DNA of 64,000 nt from Sphingomonas sp. ERG5. Lineage in GTDB: Bacteria > Pseudomonadota > Alphaproteobacteria > Sphingomonadales > Sphingomonadaceae. Within the stretch, counting starts at the first letter, position 1. Each line of letters begins with the position of its first letter. The DNA lies in contig NZ_JSXI01000041.1 of the NCBI RefSeq assembly GCF_000803065.1, positions 1 to 64,000 of the forward strand, given 5' to 3'. A model generated the notes under the pieces. It was not told where the DNA came from, did not search any database, and saw only the letters and a list, made by a program, of their open reading frames with translations. The translations under genes were made by a program, and so were the position numbers. Positions 26,775 to 36,684 of this stretch are shown one piece after another.

Positions 26775-28171
26775 TGCCGATTGAAATCAAGATGCCCGCG
26801 CTTTCCCCGACGATGGAGGAAGGCACGCTCGCCAAATGGCTCGTCAAGGAAGGCGATACCGTCAAGTCCGGCGACATCATGGCCGAGATCGAGACCGACA
26901 AGGCGACGATGGAATTCGAAGCGGTCGACGAAGGCACGATCGGCAAGATCCTGATCGCCGAGGGCACCGACAATGTGAAGGTCGGCACGGTCATCGCGAC
27001 GCTGAACGCCGAAGGCGAGGAAGCGTCCACGCCGGCCAAGGCCGAAGCACCGGCCGAGCCCAAGGTGGAGAAGGCTGAGGAAGCCAAGCCGACGCCCGCG
27101 GCCGACAAGGAAAAGGCGCCGACCGCGTCAGAGCGGATGGAAACCAAGGCGCCGTCGCCTGAGCCCGAGGTTCCCGCGGGCACTGAGCTGGTCAAGCTCA
27201 CGCTGCGCGAAGCGCTGCGCGATGCGATGGCCGAGGAAATGCGCCGCGACGACCGCGTGTTCCTGATGGGCGAGGAAGTCGCGCAATATCAGGGCGCGTA
27301 CAAGGTCAGCCAGGGCTTGCTCGAAGAGTTCGGTGACAAGCGCGTGATCGACACGCCGATCACCGAATATGGCTTTGCCGGTGTCGGCACCGGCGCCGCG
27401 ATGGGCGGCCTGCGCCCGATCGTTGAGTTCATGACCTTCAACTTCGCGATGCAGGCGATCGATCATATCGTGAATTCGGCCGCCAAGACCAATTACATGT
27501 CGGGCGGCCAGATGCGCTGCCCGATCGTGTTTCGCGGTCCCAATGGGGCGGCGAGCCGGGTCGGCGCGCAGCACAGCCAGAATTATGGACCATGGTACGC
27601 CAGCGTCCCCGGCCTGATTGTCATCGCGCCTTATGACGCGGCAGACGCCAAGGGCCTGATGAAGGCCGCGATCCGTAGCGAGGACCCCGTCGTCTTCCTT
27701 GAAAACGAACTGCTTTACGGTCGTACCTTCGAAGTTCCGAAGCTCGATGATTACGTCCTGCCGATCGGCAAGGCGCGGATCATGCGCGAAGGCAAGGACG
27801 TGACGATCGTCAGCTATTCGATCGGTGTCGGCCTGGCGCTCGATGCCGCCGAGGAACTGGCCAGTCAGGGGATCGACGCGGAAGTCATCGATTTGCGCAC
27901 CTTGCGTCCGCTCGACAAGCAGACGGTGCTCAAGAGCCTGAAGAAGACCAACCGTCTGGTCGTGGCCGAAGAGGGCTGGGCGACATGCTCGATCGCGTCG
28001 GAGATCGTCGCGATCTGCATGGAGGAAGGGTTCGACGATCTCGACGCCCCGGTGTTGCGCGTCGCCAATGAGGATGTGCCGCTGCCCTATGCAGCAAATC
28101 TGGAAAAGCTTGCGCTGCTCAGCGCGGCGAAGATTGTCGAGACGGTGAAGAAGGTGACGTACCGCAGCTAA
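26774..28171 (+). CDS. pdhB: pyruvate dehydrogenase E1 component subunit beta with lipoyl domain
   Basis: The 465-residue protein carries an N-terminal lipoyl domain (residues 1-80; the lipoylated lysine is K43 in ETDKATMEF), an Ala/Pro/Glu/Lys-rich linker to about residue 135, and then E1 beta ([60 protein letters not shown], and the C-terminal transketolase domain with [20 protein letters not shown]). The lipoyl-E1 beta fusion is a known alphaproteobacterial arrangement. E2 and E3 genes are not in the window next to it. Confidence 0.95.
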   Translation: MPIEIKMPALSPTMEEGTLAKWLVKEGDTVKSGDIMAEIETDKATMEFEAVDEGTIGKILIAEGTDNVKVGTVIATLNAEGEEASTPAKAEAPAEPKVEKAEEAKPTPAADKEKAPTASERMETKAPSPEPEVPAGTELVKLTLREALRDAMAEEMRRDDRVFLMGEEVAQYQGAYKVSQGLLEEFGDKRVIDTPITEYGFAGVGTGAAMGGLRPIVEFMTFNFAMQAIDHIVNSAAKTNYMSGGQMRCPIVFRGPNGAASRVGAQHSQNYGPWYASVPGLIVIAPYDAADAKGLMKAAIRSEDPVVFLENELLYGRTFEVPKLDDYVLPIGKARIMREGKDVTIVSYSIGVGLALDAAEELASQGIDAEVIDLRTLRPLDKQTVLKSLKKTNRLVVAEEGWATCSIASEIVAICMEEGFDDLDAPVLRVANEDVPLPYAANLEKLALLSAAKIVETVKKVTYRS

Positions 28172-28282
28172 AGGCTGATGTCAGGTGATGCTCGGTACCC
28201 TGAAGGGGCCGGGCATCGATCCTGGATCAACCCGGCTCGATTTGCGTTAGAGCAGCGTCGGGTTGTGCGGAATTACCCTTCC

Positions 28283-28412
28283 CCGTTCGGGCTGAGCTTG
28301 TCGAAGCCCCGTTCTTTCTTGCAGCACAGGCAGTCGGAGAAGAACGGCCCCATTCGACTGCCTGCCAAGGCAGGCGCTCAGGACAGGCTTCGACAAGCTC
28401 AGGGCGAACGGA
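28283..28412. repeat. inverted pair of family B dispersed repeats
   Basis: CGTTCGGGCTGAGCTTGTCG (about 28284-28306) faces CTTCGACAAGCTCAGGGCGA (about 28388-28411). The whole 270-base gap between pdhB and the convergent TadE-like gene is otherwise without coding signal. The pair could fold into a long hairpin and end transcripts from both sides. Confidence 0.7.
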
Positions 28413-28442
28413 AGCGGTGGATCCACCCAGCTCGAAACCGTT

Positions 28443-29132
28443 CTAGCAGGTCGACGCCGTCACGCCGTCCACCTTGTACACGCCGTTCGGGTGCACGTTG
28501 GTGGTCGAGCTATCGTCGGTCATGTCACGCCGGTCGCGGACCGACATCGAGGCGACTTCGATGAGGTTGCTGGTCGGTGCAAGCGAGCCTCGCCCGACCA
28601 GCGGCACATATTCGTAATAGACTTCGACGAACATCGTGGCGTTGTTGGGTTGAGTCGTCACGAGACGCCCGGTTGGCCCCATGCCGTCCATGTTCGATCC
28701 GTTCGCCTGGCCGGCGGTGCCGTAAGATGAGCCGTGACTGGTCATCGCGCCGCGGCAGCGCTGCCAGCGTATCTTGAACTTGCCGGTGTTGACGGGGTCG
28801 ACTTCGAGACTCGAAACGATGACCCGGCCCTGAGTATACAGGTTCAGCTCACCGGCCTGGAGGCCGGCGCCGGTCAGCAGATCGTTGATATCGAGCTCCG
28901 AAATCTTCTTGGCCGAAAGCTGGCTGCCGGCACCCATGCGCGCGGCGTTGTCGGCCAGATGCAGCGCGAGCTGGCTGATCCGCATCTTTGTCGTGATATA
29001 GTTGGTCAGCTCCGCGCCGGTCAGGCCCATCATCAGGAAGATCGGCAGCACAAAGGCGAATTCGAGCAGGGCAAGGCCACTCCTGTCCTGGCGCAGCCGG
29101 GTGAAGCGCGGGAGAAAGCGGTATCTTTTCAC
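28443..29132 (-). CDS. TadE/TadG-like pilus assembly protein (229 aa)
   Basis: The TadE signature lies at the N-terminus: RLRQDRSGLALLEFAFVLPI followed by FLMMGLTGAELTNYI, a single hydrophobic segment with the conserved Glu. TadE-like proteins are pseudopilins of the tight adherence (Flp pilus) machine, processed at the inner membrane. The rest is a periplasmic domain with a C-terminal Cys (GVTASTC). It is the last of three coupled genes; its start overlaps the stop of the previous one (ATGA). Confidence 0.85.
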   Translation of the reverse strand: MKRYRFLPRFTRLRQDRSGLALLEFAFVLPIFLMMGLTGAELTNYITTKMRISQLALHLADNAARMGAGSQLSAKKISELDINDLLTGAGLQAGELNLYTQGRVIVSSLEVDPVNTGKFKIRWQRCRGAMTSHGSSYGTAGQANGSNMDGMGPTGRLVTTQPNNATMFVEVYYEYVPLVGRGSLAPTSNLIEVASMSVRDRRDMTDDSSTTNVHPNGVYKVDGVTASTC

Positions 29133-29788
29133 GGGCAGTTCCTGGTGACAGGCGCGCCATAGCTTCCCTGTTCGCTATAGGGCTGGTTCTCCAGCACGGT
29201 CGATGCCGTGATCTTGGTGACCTTCATCGCGTCGCGCGACGCGGCATCGGTCGCAAGGAAATTGTAAAGCGGGAAGAAGCGCGGATAGCTCACGACCACG
29301 GTGTAGAGCACGCGATCCTTGGCGCCGCCCTGACCGTCATTGCCGCCGTCGCTGTCCCATTTGTTGTTATTGTTGGCATCGATATAAGGCTCGCCAGGCG
29401 TCCCGCCGGAGGGCGGATCACATGTCCCATTGCCGTTGGTATCGGTCCAGGTTTCCGCCTTCGCCGCCGCTGCGTCGCTGAAGGTGCGGTAGTAGCGACG
29501 CGTGAAGGTCATGGTCGCGTTGTTGGCGACCGCGTTGACCGAAGTACGCACCTTGTTGTCGAGTGCGGTTTGTTGCGCGGATGCCGTCCCGGACTCCAGC
29601 GCGGAATCGCGCGCGACCTTCTGGATGATGCCCTGCAGCACCGAGCGCATGTAGAGCGAGTGCGCGGTATCGAATATGCCGAGCAGCAACAGGCAGAGCA
29701 CCGGCGCGACGATGGCGAATTCGACGACCGCCGAGCCGCGCCGATCCGAAAGGAGCGGCACGGATTCGGGAAGCGATTTGCGGATCAC
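29129..29788 (-). CDS. TadE family pilus assembly protein (219 aa)
   Basis: A GTG start at 29788 overlaps the TadG stop (GTGA). The N-terminus VIRKSLPESVPLLSDRRGSA leads into VVEFAIVAPVLCLLLLGIFD, the TadE pseudopilin motif. The C-terminal domain includes a short Asp/Asn-rich stretch (TWTDTNGNGTCDPPSGG and DANNNNKWDSDGGN) that resembles calcium-binding dockerin-like loops. It is followed by YPRFFPLYNFLATD. Function in Flp-type pilus assembly is inferred from family. Confidence 0.83.
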   Translation of the reverse strand: MIRKSLPESVPLLSDRRGSAVVEFAIVAPVLCLLLLGIFDTAHSLYMRSVLQGIIQKVARDSALESGTASAQQTALDNKVRTSVNAVANNATMTFTRRYYRTFSDAAAAKAETWTDTNGNGTCDPPSGGTPGEPYIDANNNNKWDSDGGNDGQGGAKDRVLYTVVVSYPRFFPLYNFLATDAASRDAMKVTKITASTVLENQPYSEQGSYGAPVTRNCP

Positions 29789-31779
29789 CGGGTCAGCCTC
29801 AGCTGCGAAATCTGACTGGCGATGTCGGCGAAGGTGTTTTGCAAGGTCGCGGAGTTGCGCGCGGTGAAATAGCGGCCAGGGGTCGCACAGTTCGACAGCC
29901 GGGTTTCGGTGTCGGTGTTCGAGCCGCTCCCGAACGAAATCACCCAAAGCGTGATGTTCTTGTTCTTGACCGCGGCGCACAATCCCTCGAGCCGGGAGTT
30001 CACCTGGCTGTTGAGGCTGGGCATGCCGCCATTGATGCCGTTACAATCGGAAGCCGAACCGACGCTGTCGGTCGTCCGGCGATCCCAGAAGGCCACGCCA
30101 TAGGCCGTGTAATCGCAGGTTTGCGAAACGGCATCACCGTCGGTCATGAAGATCATGTGCCGTTCGATGTCGGCGCCACCGGTGGTGCCGTTATAGGGCA
30201 GCGTGAATTCATTCTCCGACCGGAAGATGCCGGTCGGCGACATCAGCCGCGCACCCCAGAGCATGCCGATATCGTGATAGGTGTTGCCGGCGGCGACCAG
30301 GCTGTCGACATAATCGTCGAAATCATTGGCGTTGGTCCAGCGCTGCAGCTTCTTGGCCGGCGCCGGGCAGTAAGCGGAAACGCCGTTGTAGTAATCGGTC
30401 GTCGTGCCGAGGACGTTGGCGCGATCCGCCTGGCTGTAGGCCGAGGTTATCGCGCGCATATAGACCACATCGGGCAAGGCCGGACCCCATTGCGTCGTCG
30501 CATCGGTCACCGACGGCGGGGAGTCGATGTCGAGATCCTTCGCGCCGCTCGGGATTGGATTGTAGTTGGTCGCCTGAACCGTCTGGCGCTCCTCGATGCA
30601 ACCGTTCCAGCTGATCGTCCGATTGGTGCCGTTCGCGCCGATCGGCACGGAGAGGCTGGTGTTCCAATTGCTGTCGCCAGCCTTCAATCCGCGGATATCG
30701 ATTGGCGCCGCCTTGTAATCCCAGCTTGCGAACTGCGGCACATAAGTGGTCGTCGTATCGGTCCGCTGCCGGCGACAGCTCCGCGCCGAGCCGCTGGTAT
30801 CGGGCGCGCCGCTCCAACTCCATTCGCCAGTGCTGCCGCCGCTCGTCGCGTCGCCGTCGTTCGGGAAGCTCGAAACGACGGTGGCCGTGGGCGCTGGGCC
30901 GCCAGAATTGGTCGGGGTTGGCGTGAAACCCGAAAAAGCGATGTTCTTCATATAGCTCAGGCAGTCGGTCTGCGAGATGCTGCTGCCATAGACCTGCCAA
31001 TAGGGGCCATTGCTGGTGGTGCCCGGTGGCGTCCAGTTGGCGACGCGGGTCTGATAGGTCCAGCTATCGGGCATATAGGTGTTGGGCAGAAGCCTCCCGA
31101 CATTGACGTTGGTCGTATAGGGCACGAAGCCGAAACGGATCTGAGTCTGATCCCCGGTGCCGCCGCTCGGCGTGCCGGTGGAGCAGGTGGCGTCGGTGTT
31201 GAGACGCGCGACGATTTCGAAGAAGCATTTCACCGCAACACGCAGGCCCTGAATCTTGGTCTGGGAATCGGTGCTGACCGCTTTCTGATCCATCGACCCG
31301 GTCGTATCGAGCACGAACATGATATCGGTGTTGGGCAAGCGCATGTCCGCGTCGCAATTGACCGACAGGGTTTCGGTGGATTTCTGGAAGATCTTCATGA
31401 CCGTCATCGGCAGTGTCGCCGATGCGGAGCCTGTGACCTTGCCTGCACTTTCGGTGAAATTCGACGAGACCGAGCCGGAGCCATAGGCGCCGGTCTGATA
31501 ATTGGCGGTGAAGAATTGCTGCGCGACGGCGATATCGTCGCTGCCCCACACGCCGCCGCCCATCGCCTTGCGGCCGGCGAGTGCTCCGGCGTCACAGGCA
31601 TGTTGCAGTCGCGTTTTGGTGATGTACATGCGGCTGATGTCGATACCGCCGCCGACCAGCCCCGCGAGCGGGATCAATGCAGCAGCCATGATCGCCAGGG
31701 TGTTGCCCCGTACGTCGCGGGCAAGTCGGCCCAGAAAGCCACGCGCCACCACTCGCTCGATCGCTTTGATCCCCGACAT
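29785..31779 (-). CDS. TadG-like protein with von Willebrand factor A domain
   Basis: The 664-residue protein starts at ATG 31779 and has the TadG N-terminal helix VRGNTLAIMAAALIPLAGLV followed by GGGIDISRMYITKTRLQHAC (Flp/TadG motif). The vWA domain begins at DIMFVLDTTGSMDQKAV; the DxTGS metal site is intact. A second part of the vWA fold lies near the C-terminus (ERHMIFMTDGDAVS and LWVISFGSGSNTDTETRLSN). Such proteins are anchored in the inner membrane and act in Flp pilus assembly or surface adhesion. It is the first gene of the three-gene operon; no other tad gene is near. Confidence 0.88.
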   Translation of the reverse strand: MSGIKAIERVVARGFLGRLARDVRGNTLAIMAAALIPLAGLVGGGIDISRMYITKTRLQHACDAGALAGRKAMGGGVWGSDDIAVAQQFFTANYQTGAYGSGSVSSNFTESAGKVTGSASATLPMTVMKIFQKSTETLSVNCDADMRLPNTDIMFVLDTTGSMDQKAVSTDSQTKIQGLRVAVKCFFEIVARLNTDATCSTGTPSGGTGDQTQIRFGFVPYTTNVNVGRLLPNTYMPDSWTYQTRVANWTPPGTTSNGPYWQVYGSSISQTDCLSYMKNIAFSGFTPTPTNSGGPAPTATVVSSFPNDGDATSGGSTGEWSWSGAPDTSGSARSCRRQRTDTTTTYVPQFASWDYKAAPIDIRGLKAGDSNWNTSLSVPIGANGTNRTISWNGCIEERQTVQATNYNPIPSGAKDLDIDSPPSVTDATTQWGPALPDVVYMRAITSAYSQADRANVLGTTTDYYNGVSAYCPAPAKKLQRWTNANDFDDYVDSLVAAGNTYHDIGMLWGARLMSPTGIFRSENEFTLPYNGTTGGADIERHMIFMTDGDAVSQTCDYTAYGVAFWDRRTTDSVGSASDCNGINGGMPSLNSQVNSRLEGLCAAVKNKNITLWVISFGSGSNTDTETRLSNCATPGRYFTARNSATLQNTFADIASQISQLRLTR

Positions 31780-31899
31780 CCAGCCGCCCCGCTTCGTACG
31801 TATTGGTCCCAACTACGGGCCTATGCGGTGGGAAGGGATAATCGCGTCTCAAGCGATGTGGTTAACGTTACGCTCACGATGCGGAAGGGCGGTGAGACG

Positions 31900-32559
31900 A
31901 TGACCGATCCGGAGCGCATTCTGGCTTTATCCTACGTTCCCGCTCCACACCGGGCGGGCGTGGCGGCGCTGTTTGCGCTGGACGATACGCTCGCGGCCAT
32001 CCTGCGCACCACTAGCGAGCCGATGATCGGGCAGATGCGGTTGACCTGGTGGCATGAAGCCTTGAACCGGCTGGATGGCGGCATTGCGCCGGCGCAGCCG
32101 GTGCTGGCCGCGCTGGCGACCGATGTCATTCCGCACGGGGTTTCCGGCGCCCGGCTGGCGGACATGATCGATGCCTGGGAAGTGCTGCTCGACCCCGACT
32201 TACCCGACGATGCCACGTTGGAACATTATGCGGCGCGTGGCGTCATCCTGTTCGGTGCGGCGGGAAGCCTGCTCGGCACGCCGCCGTCCGATCCGGTCGC
32301 GCCGGCTGGCAGAGGCTGGGCGCTGGCCGACCTCGCACGGCATATTCAGGATCGTGACGTCGCCCGGCGTGCGCTTGACCTGGCTCAGGGGCCGCTGGCG
32401 GCCGCGACCGCGGCGCGGTGGAGCAGGGCAGGGCGTGCGCTCGGCGCACTGGCCCATCTCGCGCGGCTCGATCTCGCGGCGCCTTTGGGTGAGTCGATCG
32501 CGCGGGGCTCGCCGCGGCGGGTGTGGCGCATCTTGATTCATCGCATCTGGGGGCGTTAG
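31900..32559 (+). CDS. squalene/phytoene synthase family protein
   Basis: ATG at 31900 with GGGCGGTGAG upstream. The 219-residue protein aligns by eye with short SQS/PSY-family proteins (NDUFAF6-like): RILALSYVPAPHRAGVAALF, MIGQMRLTWWHEALNRL and WALADLARHIQDRDVARRAL. The first Asp-rich motif (DxxxD) of true phytoene synthases appears changed (LDDTLAAIL), so a catalytic role is uncertain; it may be an assembly factor-like or lost-activity member. It is divergent from tadG with about 120 bases between. Confidence 0.75.
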   Translation: MTDPERILALSYVPAPHRAGVAALFALDDTLAAILRTTSEPMIGQMRLTWWHEALNRLDGGIAPAQPVLAALATDVIPHGVSGARLADMIDAWEVLLDPDLPDDATLEHYAARGVILFGAAGSLLGTPPSDPVAPAGRGWALADLARHIQDRDVARRALDLAQGPLAAATAARWSRAGRALGALAHLARLDLAAPLGESIARGSPRRVWRILIHRIWGR

Positions 32560-32619
32560 CTTCCGTTCATCCCCGCTGCGCGATAGCATTGCCGGGTTCA
32601 GGGACGGGAGAGCGGGACG

Positions 32620-33090
32620 ATGTGGCGCTATTTGGCAGGCGGGGGGGCGGCATTGCTGCTGATCGCGGCGGGAATCGTGTTGTTCAACGGCCCCGCACGC
32701 TCGGTTTCCCCTTTGGCCGCAGTGCCGCCGCGCGTCGGGCACAGCGTCGATGACGAGGAAGCGATGCCCGATACGATCCCCGAGGCCGGGGCGAAGACGC
32801 GGGAAGAGAAGCGCTTCAATCGTTACGACAAGGATCGCAACGGGATCATCGCGCGCGACGAGTTCCTGGCGCAGCGGCGCAAGGCCTATGCCAAGCTCGA
32901 TACCAATCATGACGGCCAATTGTCGTTCGACGAATGGGCGGTGAAAGCGACCGAGAAATTCGCGGCCGCGGACAAGGACAAGTCCGGGTCGATGACCGCC
33001 GCCGAATTCGCGACGACCGCGCCGAAGCGCAGGGCCAAGCCGAAGCCCGATTGTCCGACCGTTGCCGCGTCGCGTGACGAGGAAAGCTGA
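32620..33090 (+). CDS. EF-hand domain protein, membrane-anchored
   Basis: The 156-residue protein starts with a hydrophobic segment (LAGGGAALLLIAAGIVLFNG), probably an uncleaved anchor. Three EF-hand loops follow: DKDRNGIIARDE, DTNHDGQLSFDE and DKDKSGSMTAAE, around residues 70-135. Calcium binding in the periplasm is expected from the loops. The role is unknown. The gene is convergent with trmFO, separated by a GC-rich hairpin. Confidence 0.85.
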   Translation: MWRYLAGGGAALLLIAAGIVLFNGPARSVSPLAAVPPRVGHSVDDEEAMPDTIPEAGAKTREEKRFNRYDKDRNGIIARDEFLAQRRKAYAKLDTNHDGQLSFDEWAVKATEKFAAADKDKSGSMTAAEFATTAPKRRAKPKPDCPTVAASRDEES

Positions 33091-33096
33091 GGCCAG

Positions 33097-33127
33097 GCGC
33101 TCCCCGATGTTGGACAACAGGGAGCGC
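33097..33127. terminator. hairpin between the EF-hand gene and trmFO
   Basis: GCGCTCCC (33097-33104) pairs with GGGAGCGC (33120-33127) around a 15-nt loop. It lies between two convergent genes, so a bidirectional end of transcription is likely. No U-run follows on the right. Confidence 0.45.
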
Positions 33128-33164
33128 GCCATCGGGGCCGCATGTTGCGGCGAATCGATCGCCG

Positions 33165-34499
33165 TTATGCGGCGCGGCTGCCCGTCGCCTTGACCCATTC
33201 GCCGAGCGCGATCCGGGCGCGATCGGTGTACATCTTCTTGCGGTCAGCCTTTTTGGTGCGGCCCTCGATGGGCGGGAACAGGCCGAAATTGACGTTCATC
33301 GGCTGATAGGAATCGGCTTCGGCGCCGCCGGTAATATGGCCGAGCAAGGCGCCGAGCGCCGTCTCGACCGGCGGCGGGGCGAGCGTGTCGCCAGCCAGTT
33401 CCGCCGCCGCGAAGCGCCCGGCGAGCAGGCCGATCGCGGCGCTTTCGATATAGCCTTCGCACCCGGTAATCTGCCCGGCGAAGCGCACATTGGGACGTGC
33501 CTTCAGCCGCAGCGTCTCATCGAGCAGGATCGGCGAGCGGATGAAAGTATTGCGGTGCAGCCCGCCCAGCCGGGCAAACTCGGCATTCTCCAGACCGGGG
33601 ATGGTGCGGAACAGGCGCACTTGCTCGGCATGTTTCAGCTTGGTCTGGAAGCCGACGATGTTCCACAAGGTGCCCGATGCATTGTCCTGGCGCAGCTGGA
33701 CCACGGCATGCGGCCAGCGCCCGGTGCGCGGATCGTCGAGCCCGACCGGCTTCATCGGCCCGAAGCGCAATGTATCGAAGCCGCGTTCGGCCATTACCTC
33801 GATCGGCATGCAGCCCTCGAAATACGGCGTATCCATTTCCCAGTCGCGGAATGGCGTCTTCTCGCCATCGATCAGGCCCTGATGAAAGGCGGCATATTGC
33901 TCACGATCCATCGCGCAATTGATGTAATCCTTGCCTTCACCCTTGTTCCAGCGCGACTGGAACCAGGCGGTATCCATATCGATACTGTCGAAATGAACGA
34001 TCGGCGCAATCGCATCGAAGAAAGCCAATGCTTCCGATCCGGTCGCCGCACCGATGCTTTCGGCAAGCCCCGCGGCAGTGAGTGGGCCGGTCGAGATGAT
34101 CACCGGACCATCGGCGGGGATCGCGTCGATGCGTTCGCGCACGATGGTGATATTGGGATGCGCTTCGAGCGCAGCGGTCACCCCGGCCGAGAAGCCGTCG
34201 CGGTCGACCGCCAGCGCGGAGCCGGCCGGCACCTTGTGCGTGTCGCCCTCACGCATGATGATCGAGCCGAGCGCGCGCATCTCGGCATGGAGCAGGCCGA
34301 CCGCGTTGCTGGTGGCGTCATCGGAGCGGAAGCTGTTCGAGCAGACCAGTTCGGCCAGGCCGTCGGTATGGTGCGCCGGGGTCATCTCGCCCGAGCCGCG
34401 CATTTCGGAGAGCTTTACCCGATAGCCCGCTTCGGCGAGCTGCCAGGCGGCTTCGGAACCGGCAAGACCGCCGCCGATGATCTGAATGTCATGAGTCAT
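33165..34499 (-). CDS. trmFO: methylenetetrahydrofolate--tRNA-(uracil-54-C5)-methyltransferase
   Basis: TrmFO makes m5U54 in the T loop of tRNA using methylenetetrahydrofolate and FAD. The 444-residue protein starts at ATG 34499 ([20 protein letters not shown]), the FAD-binding GxGxxG loop. [20 protein letters not shown] (with the active Cys) and [25 protein letters not shown] are conserved family blocks. Long in-frame extensions upstream have no support. The gene is separate from the neighbouring genes. Confidence 0.94.
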   Translation of the reverse strand: MTHDIQIIGGGLAGSEAAWQLAEAGYRVKLSEMRGSGEMTPAHHTDGLAELVCSNSFRSDDATSNAVGLLHAEMRALGSIIMREGDTHKVPAGSALAVDRDGFSAGVTAALEAHPNITIVRERIDAIPADGPVIISTGPLTAAGLAESIGAATGSEALAFFDAIAPIVHFDSIDMDTAWFQSRWNKGEGKDYINCAMDREQYAAFHQGLIDGEKTPFRDWEMDTPYFEGCMPIEVMAERGFDTLRFGPMKPVGLDDPRTGRWPHAVVQLRQDNASGTLWNIVGFQTKLKHAEQVRLFRTIPGLENAEFARLGGLHRNTFIRSPILLDETLRLKARPNVRFAGQITGCEGYIESAAIGLLAGRFAAAELAGDTLAPPPVETALGALLGHITGGAEADSYQPMNVNFGLFPPIEGRTKKADRKKMYTDRARIALGEWVKATGSRAA

Positions 34500-34604
34500 G
34501 CGCGTCAGATAGCGAGGCGTTCGATCAACACAAAGTTTCTTGTCCGATGGGGTCGCGAACATCGCGCTTGACGGACGGCTTGGTCCGACGAACGATTGCG
34601 GGCG

Positions 34605-35744
34605 ATGCCGTCGACTTACCCTGAAATATTGAAGCCCCCAATTGCCGGGGACAGGGTGGTCATCCGTGAATCGCTGGCACTTCTGATCCTGTGGAGAATT
34701 CCCGGGACGCTGCTGATCATCGCATTTCTCGGCGCGTGGTTTGCCATGGCCGGTCAATCGGGCGGGCAGGCCAGTGTCTGGCATTTCGGCCGGCGCTACG
34801 CAGTGGCGCCTGAGCCCGCGCGCATCGCATTCCTGGCGATTGGCGCATGTATCGCCCTCATCTTCCTCATCGGCTTCATCCGGGGCCTGTACTTTGCCGC
34901 CGGCAAGTCGATCGTCATTGCTCCGGATGGGGTTGGCGTCACCTTTGGCGCGCAGCATCGCCGCCTGTTCTCCTGGGCCTTGAGCGGGATCCGGGTGAAC
35001 CGCCTGATGATCGGCGCCAGGATCCGGGTGAGTGACGACACACCGCCATTCGTCGTTTCAGTGGCCGAAGCGCAACGAGCGATTCGTGCGCTGGATCGCC
35101 TCGGTGTGACGGTGCGCACCGACGCATCCTTTCCCGTGCATCGTGATCAGACTGGCCTGTTGCCGGCCGAGGCGATCATCTGGGAGGGTCGGCCCGGCCT
35201 TTTGACGTTCATGCGGTCCGACGGATGGGTCGCCGTTCTGGCCGTGCCGCTGCCGCTGATCTTTGTCCGATGGTTGTGGTGGATCTGGACCGAGCCGGGC
35301 TGGGCGGTGAGCAGCCGGTTTTTCTGGAGCTTTTTCGCACTCATGCTCGTCGGCAATGTCGCGATTGGACTCGTCGCGATGATCGTGGGACATTTTGACG
35401 AATGGTTTCGCGAACTCGCCGGAACGATCGCCGTCACCGACAGGCGGATAATCTGGCGCGCGCCGCGTGGCGGAGACGTGTACCGCGAGATCCAGGGCAA
35501 CGACATTCTGGCCGGCGCACTTGTCGAGAATAATGGCCGCCGAGGCTGGATCGGGCTGTCCATTAGCGACGAGGAAGGTGAGGTGAGGGAGATCGACCTC
35601 CGAGGGTTGCCCCATCCCGACAACGCGATCGCGGCGATCGAGGCGCTGATGCGCTCCGGGGATGGCGTCGGCGATGATCCCGGACAGCATGATGCGTTCG
35701 ACCTTGATCGGGATACGAAAAATAGCGGTAAATCTCCGGATTGA
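34605..35744 (+). CDS. membrane protein of unknown function with two membrane hairpins
   Basis: ATG at 34605 ([20 protein letters not shown]). The 379-residue protein has two parts that look alike in outline: hydrophobic pair [20 protein letters not shown] / [20 protein letters not shown], followed by a beta-rich soluble domain, then a second pair ([18 protein letters not shown] / [20 protein letters not shown]) followed by another beta-rich domain ([20 protein letters not shown]). The last resembles bacterial PH-like domains. I do not recognise a named family. Confidence 0.72.
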   Translation: MPSTYPEILKPPIAGDRVVIRESLALLILWRIPGTLLIIAFLGAWFAMAGQSGGQASVWHFGRRYAVAPEPARIAFLAIGACIALIFLIGFIRGLYFAAGKSIVIAPDGVGVTFGAQHRRLFSWALSGIRVNRLMIGARIRVSDDTPPFVVSVAEAQRAIRALDRLGVTVRTDASFPVHRDQTGLLPAEAIIWEGRPGLLTFMRSDGWVAVLAVPLPLIFVRWLWWIWTEPGWAVSSRFFWSFFALMLVGNVAIGLVAMIVGHFDEWFRELAGTIAVTDRRIIWRAPRGGDVYREIQGNDILAGALVENNGRRGWIGLSISDEEGEVREIDLRGLPHPDNAIAAIEALMRSGDGVGDDPGQHDAFDLDRDTKNSGKSPD

Positions 35745-35845
35745 TTCCGCGCTGCCGGGACCCGTCGCCGCGGGTCGCGCCTCTCCCTCGCGCCTCTGAG
35801 ACAGCGTTTGTTGATGGAGCGCGACGGCGGCGCTAGGCAGTCCCC

Positions 35846-36187
35846 ATGAGTGTCGATCACCGCCTCGCAGTTTATGGAACGCTCGCACCCGGCAAGCCCA
35901 ATCATCACCAGCTTGCCCATCTGAACGGGGAGTGGCGGGCTGGGAAGGTCAGAGGCACTCTGGTGGAGAAGGGGTGGGGCGCAGCGCTTGGATATCCGGT
36001 GCTGATGCTGGCGGAGGATGGCGACGACATCTCGGTCCAGCTCTTCGTGTCGCCGGACTTGCCGGCTCATTGGGCGCGGCTCGATGCATTCGAGGGAAGC
36101 GAGTATCGGCGCGTCCAGGTCGGGGTCGAGACGGCCGAGGGCTTGCTGGAGGCATGGATCTATATCGACGCGGATCAGCGCGGTTAG
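35846..36187 (+). CDS. gamma-glutamylcyclotransferase-fold protein
   Basis: The 113-residue protein starts RLAVYGTLAPGKPNHHQLAH, with the YGTL motif of the GGCT/AIG2 fold near residue 9, and contains the acidic residue in LDAFEGSEYRRV (catalytic Glu in the DxFEGxxYxR motif). These proteins release 5-oxoproline from gamma-glutamyl substrates; small bacterial members are often uncharacterised. Length and motifs are complete. It is not coupled to its neighbours. Confidence 0.88.
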   Translation: MSVDHRLAVYGTLAPGKPNHHQLAHLNGEWRAGKVRGTLVEKGWGAALGYPVLMLAEDGDDISVQLFVSPDLPAHWARLDAFEGSEYRRVQVGVETAEGLLEAWIYIDADQRG

Positions 36188-36200
36188 CGTCCGCTTGTCG

Positions 36201-36644
36201 TTACCGATCGGCGGCCAGCGGACATTCCTCCCAGTGAACGCCGCAGCGGCAGAGTAGCGCGCACATTGTGCCGGCAAAAGCGAAACTGAAGCCGGCGACC
36301 GCGCTATCCTGGCCGACGTCGATCAGCGCGAAGGGCATTCCAGCGGCAAGGCCTCCGGCCAATGCCCAGGCGACGGGCAAGCGCATCGCGATGTTATGTC
36401 GCCCAAGCCTTTGCATGATGCAGGTGCCAAGCACATTGGGAATGCCCGAAATCAAGGCCCCGGCCAAGATCGTCATGACCATGCCGGCGACGATGCTGGG
36501 GCTCGCATCCGACAGGCCGGGCGGCAGGATTACGGCATCCATGTCGGCAGACCAGGTGCCGAGCAGAAGCCCGATCACAAAGATCGGACCGGCTGACACC
36601 GTCGCTGTGATAAGTCCGGCACCCGGTGATGTCCTGCTGTACAT
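36201..36644 (-). CDS. membrane protein, paralogue of the next gene (147 aa)
   Basis: Start at ATG 36644 with GGGAGA six bases upstream. The product has four likely membrane segments (ITATVSAGPIFVIGLLLGTW, IVAGMVMTILAGALISGIPN, VAWALAGGLAAGMPFALIDV, AGFSFAFAGTMCALLC) and ends in CRCGVHWEECPLAADR. It is a diverged tandem copy of the upstream gene (36685-37140): both share SAGPI/LAGPI, TWS-DMNA/DMDA, the N-P-G/N motif and the tail CR-GV-WEECP. I do not recognise the family. The Cys/Glu/Trp tail may bind a metal or another protein. It belongs to a four-gene group on this strand headed by a GbsR-type regulator. Confidence 0.7.
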   Translation of the reverse strand: MYSRTSPGAGLITATVSAGPIFVIGLLLGTWSADMDAVILPPGLSDASPSIVAGMVMTILAGALISGIPNVLGTCIMQRLGRHNIAMRLPVAWALAGGLAAGMPFALIDVGQDSAVAGFSFAFAGTMCALLCRCGVHWEECPLAADR

Positions 36645-36684
36645 CGTCATTCTCCCACTGAACGGACCGGAAGCGGTATGGTCG

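Noticed and set aside
29839..31899. Very long rightward open frame opposite the TadG and TadE genes
   Set aside because: It is a shadow of the GC-rich leftward genes (high Arg/Ala/Gly, no motifs). Only its last part, from ATG 31900, is a real gene (the squalene/phytoene synthase homologue).
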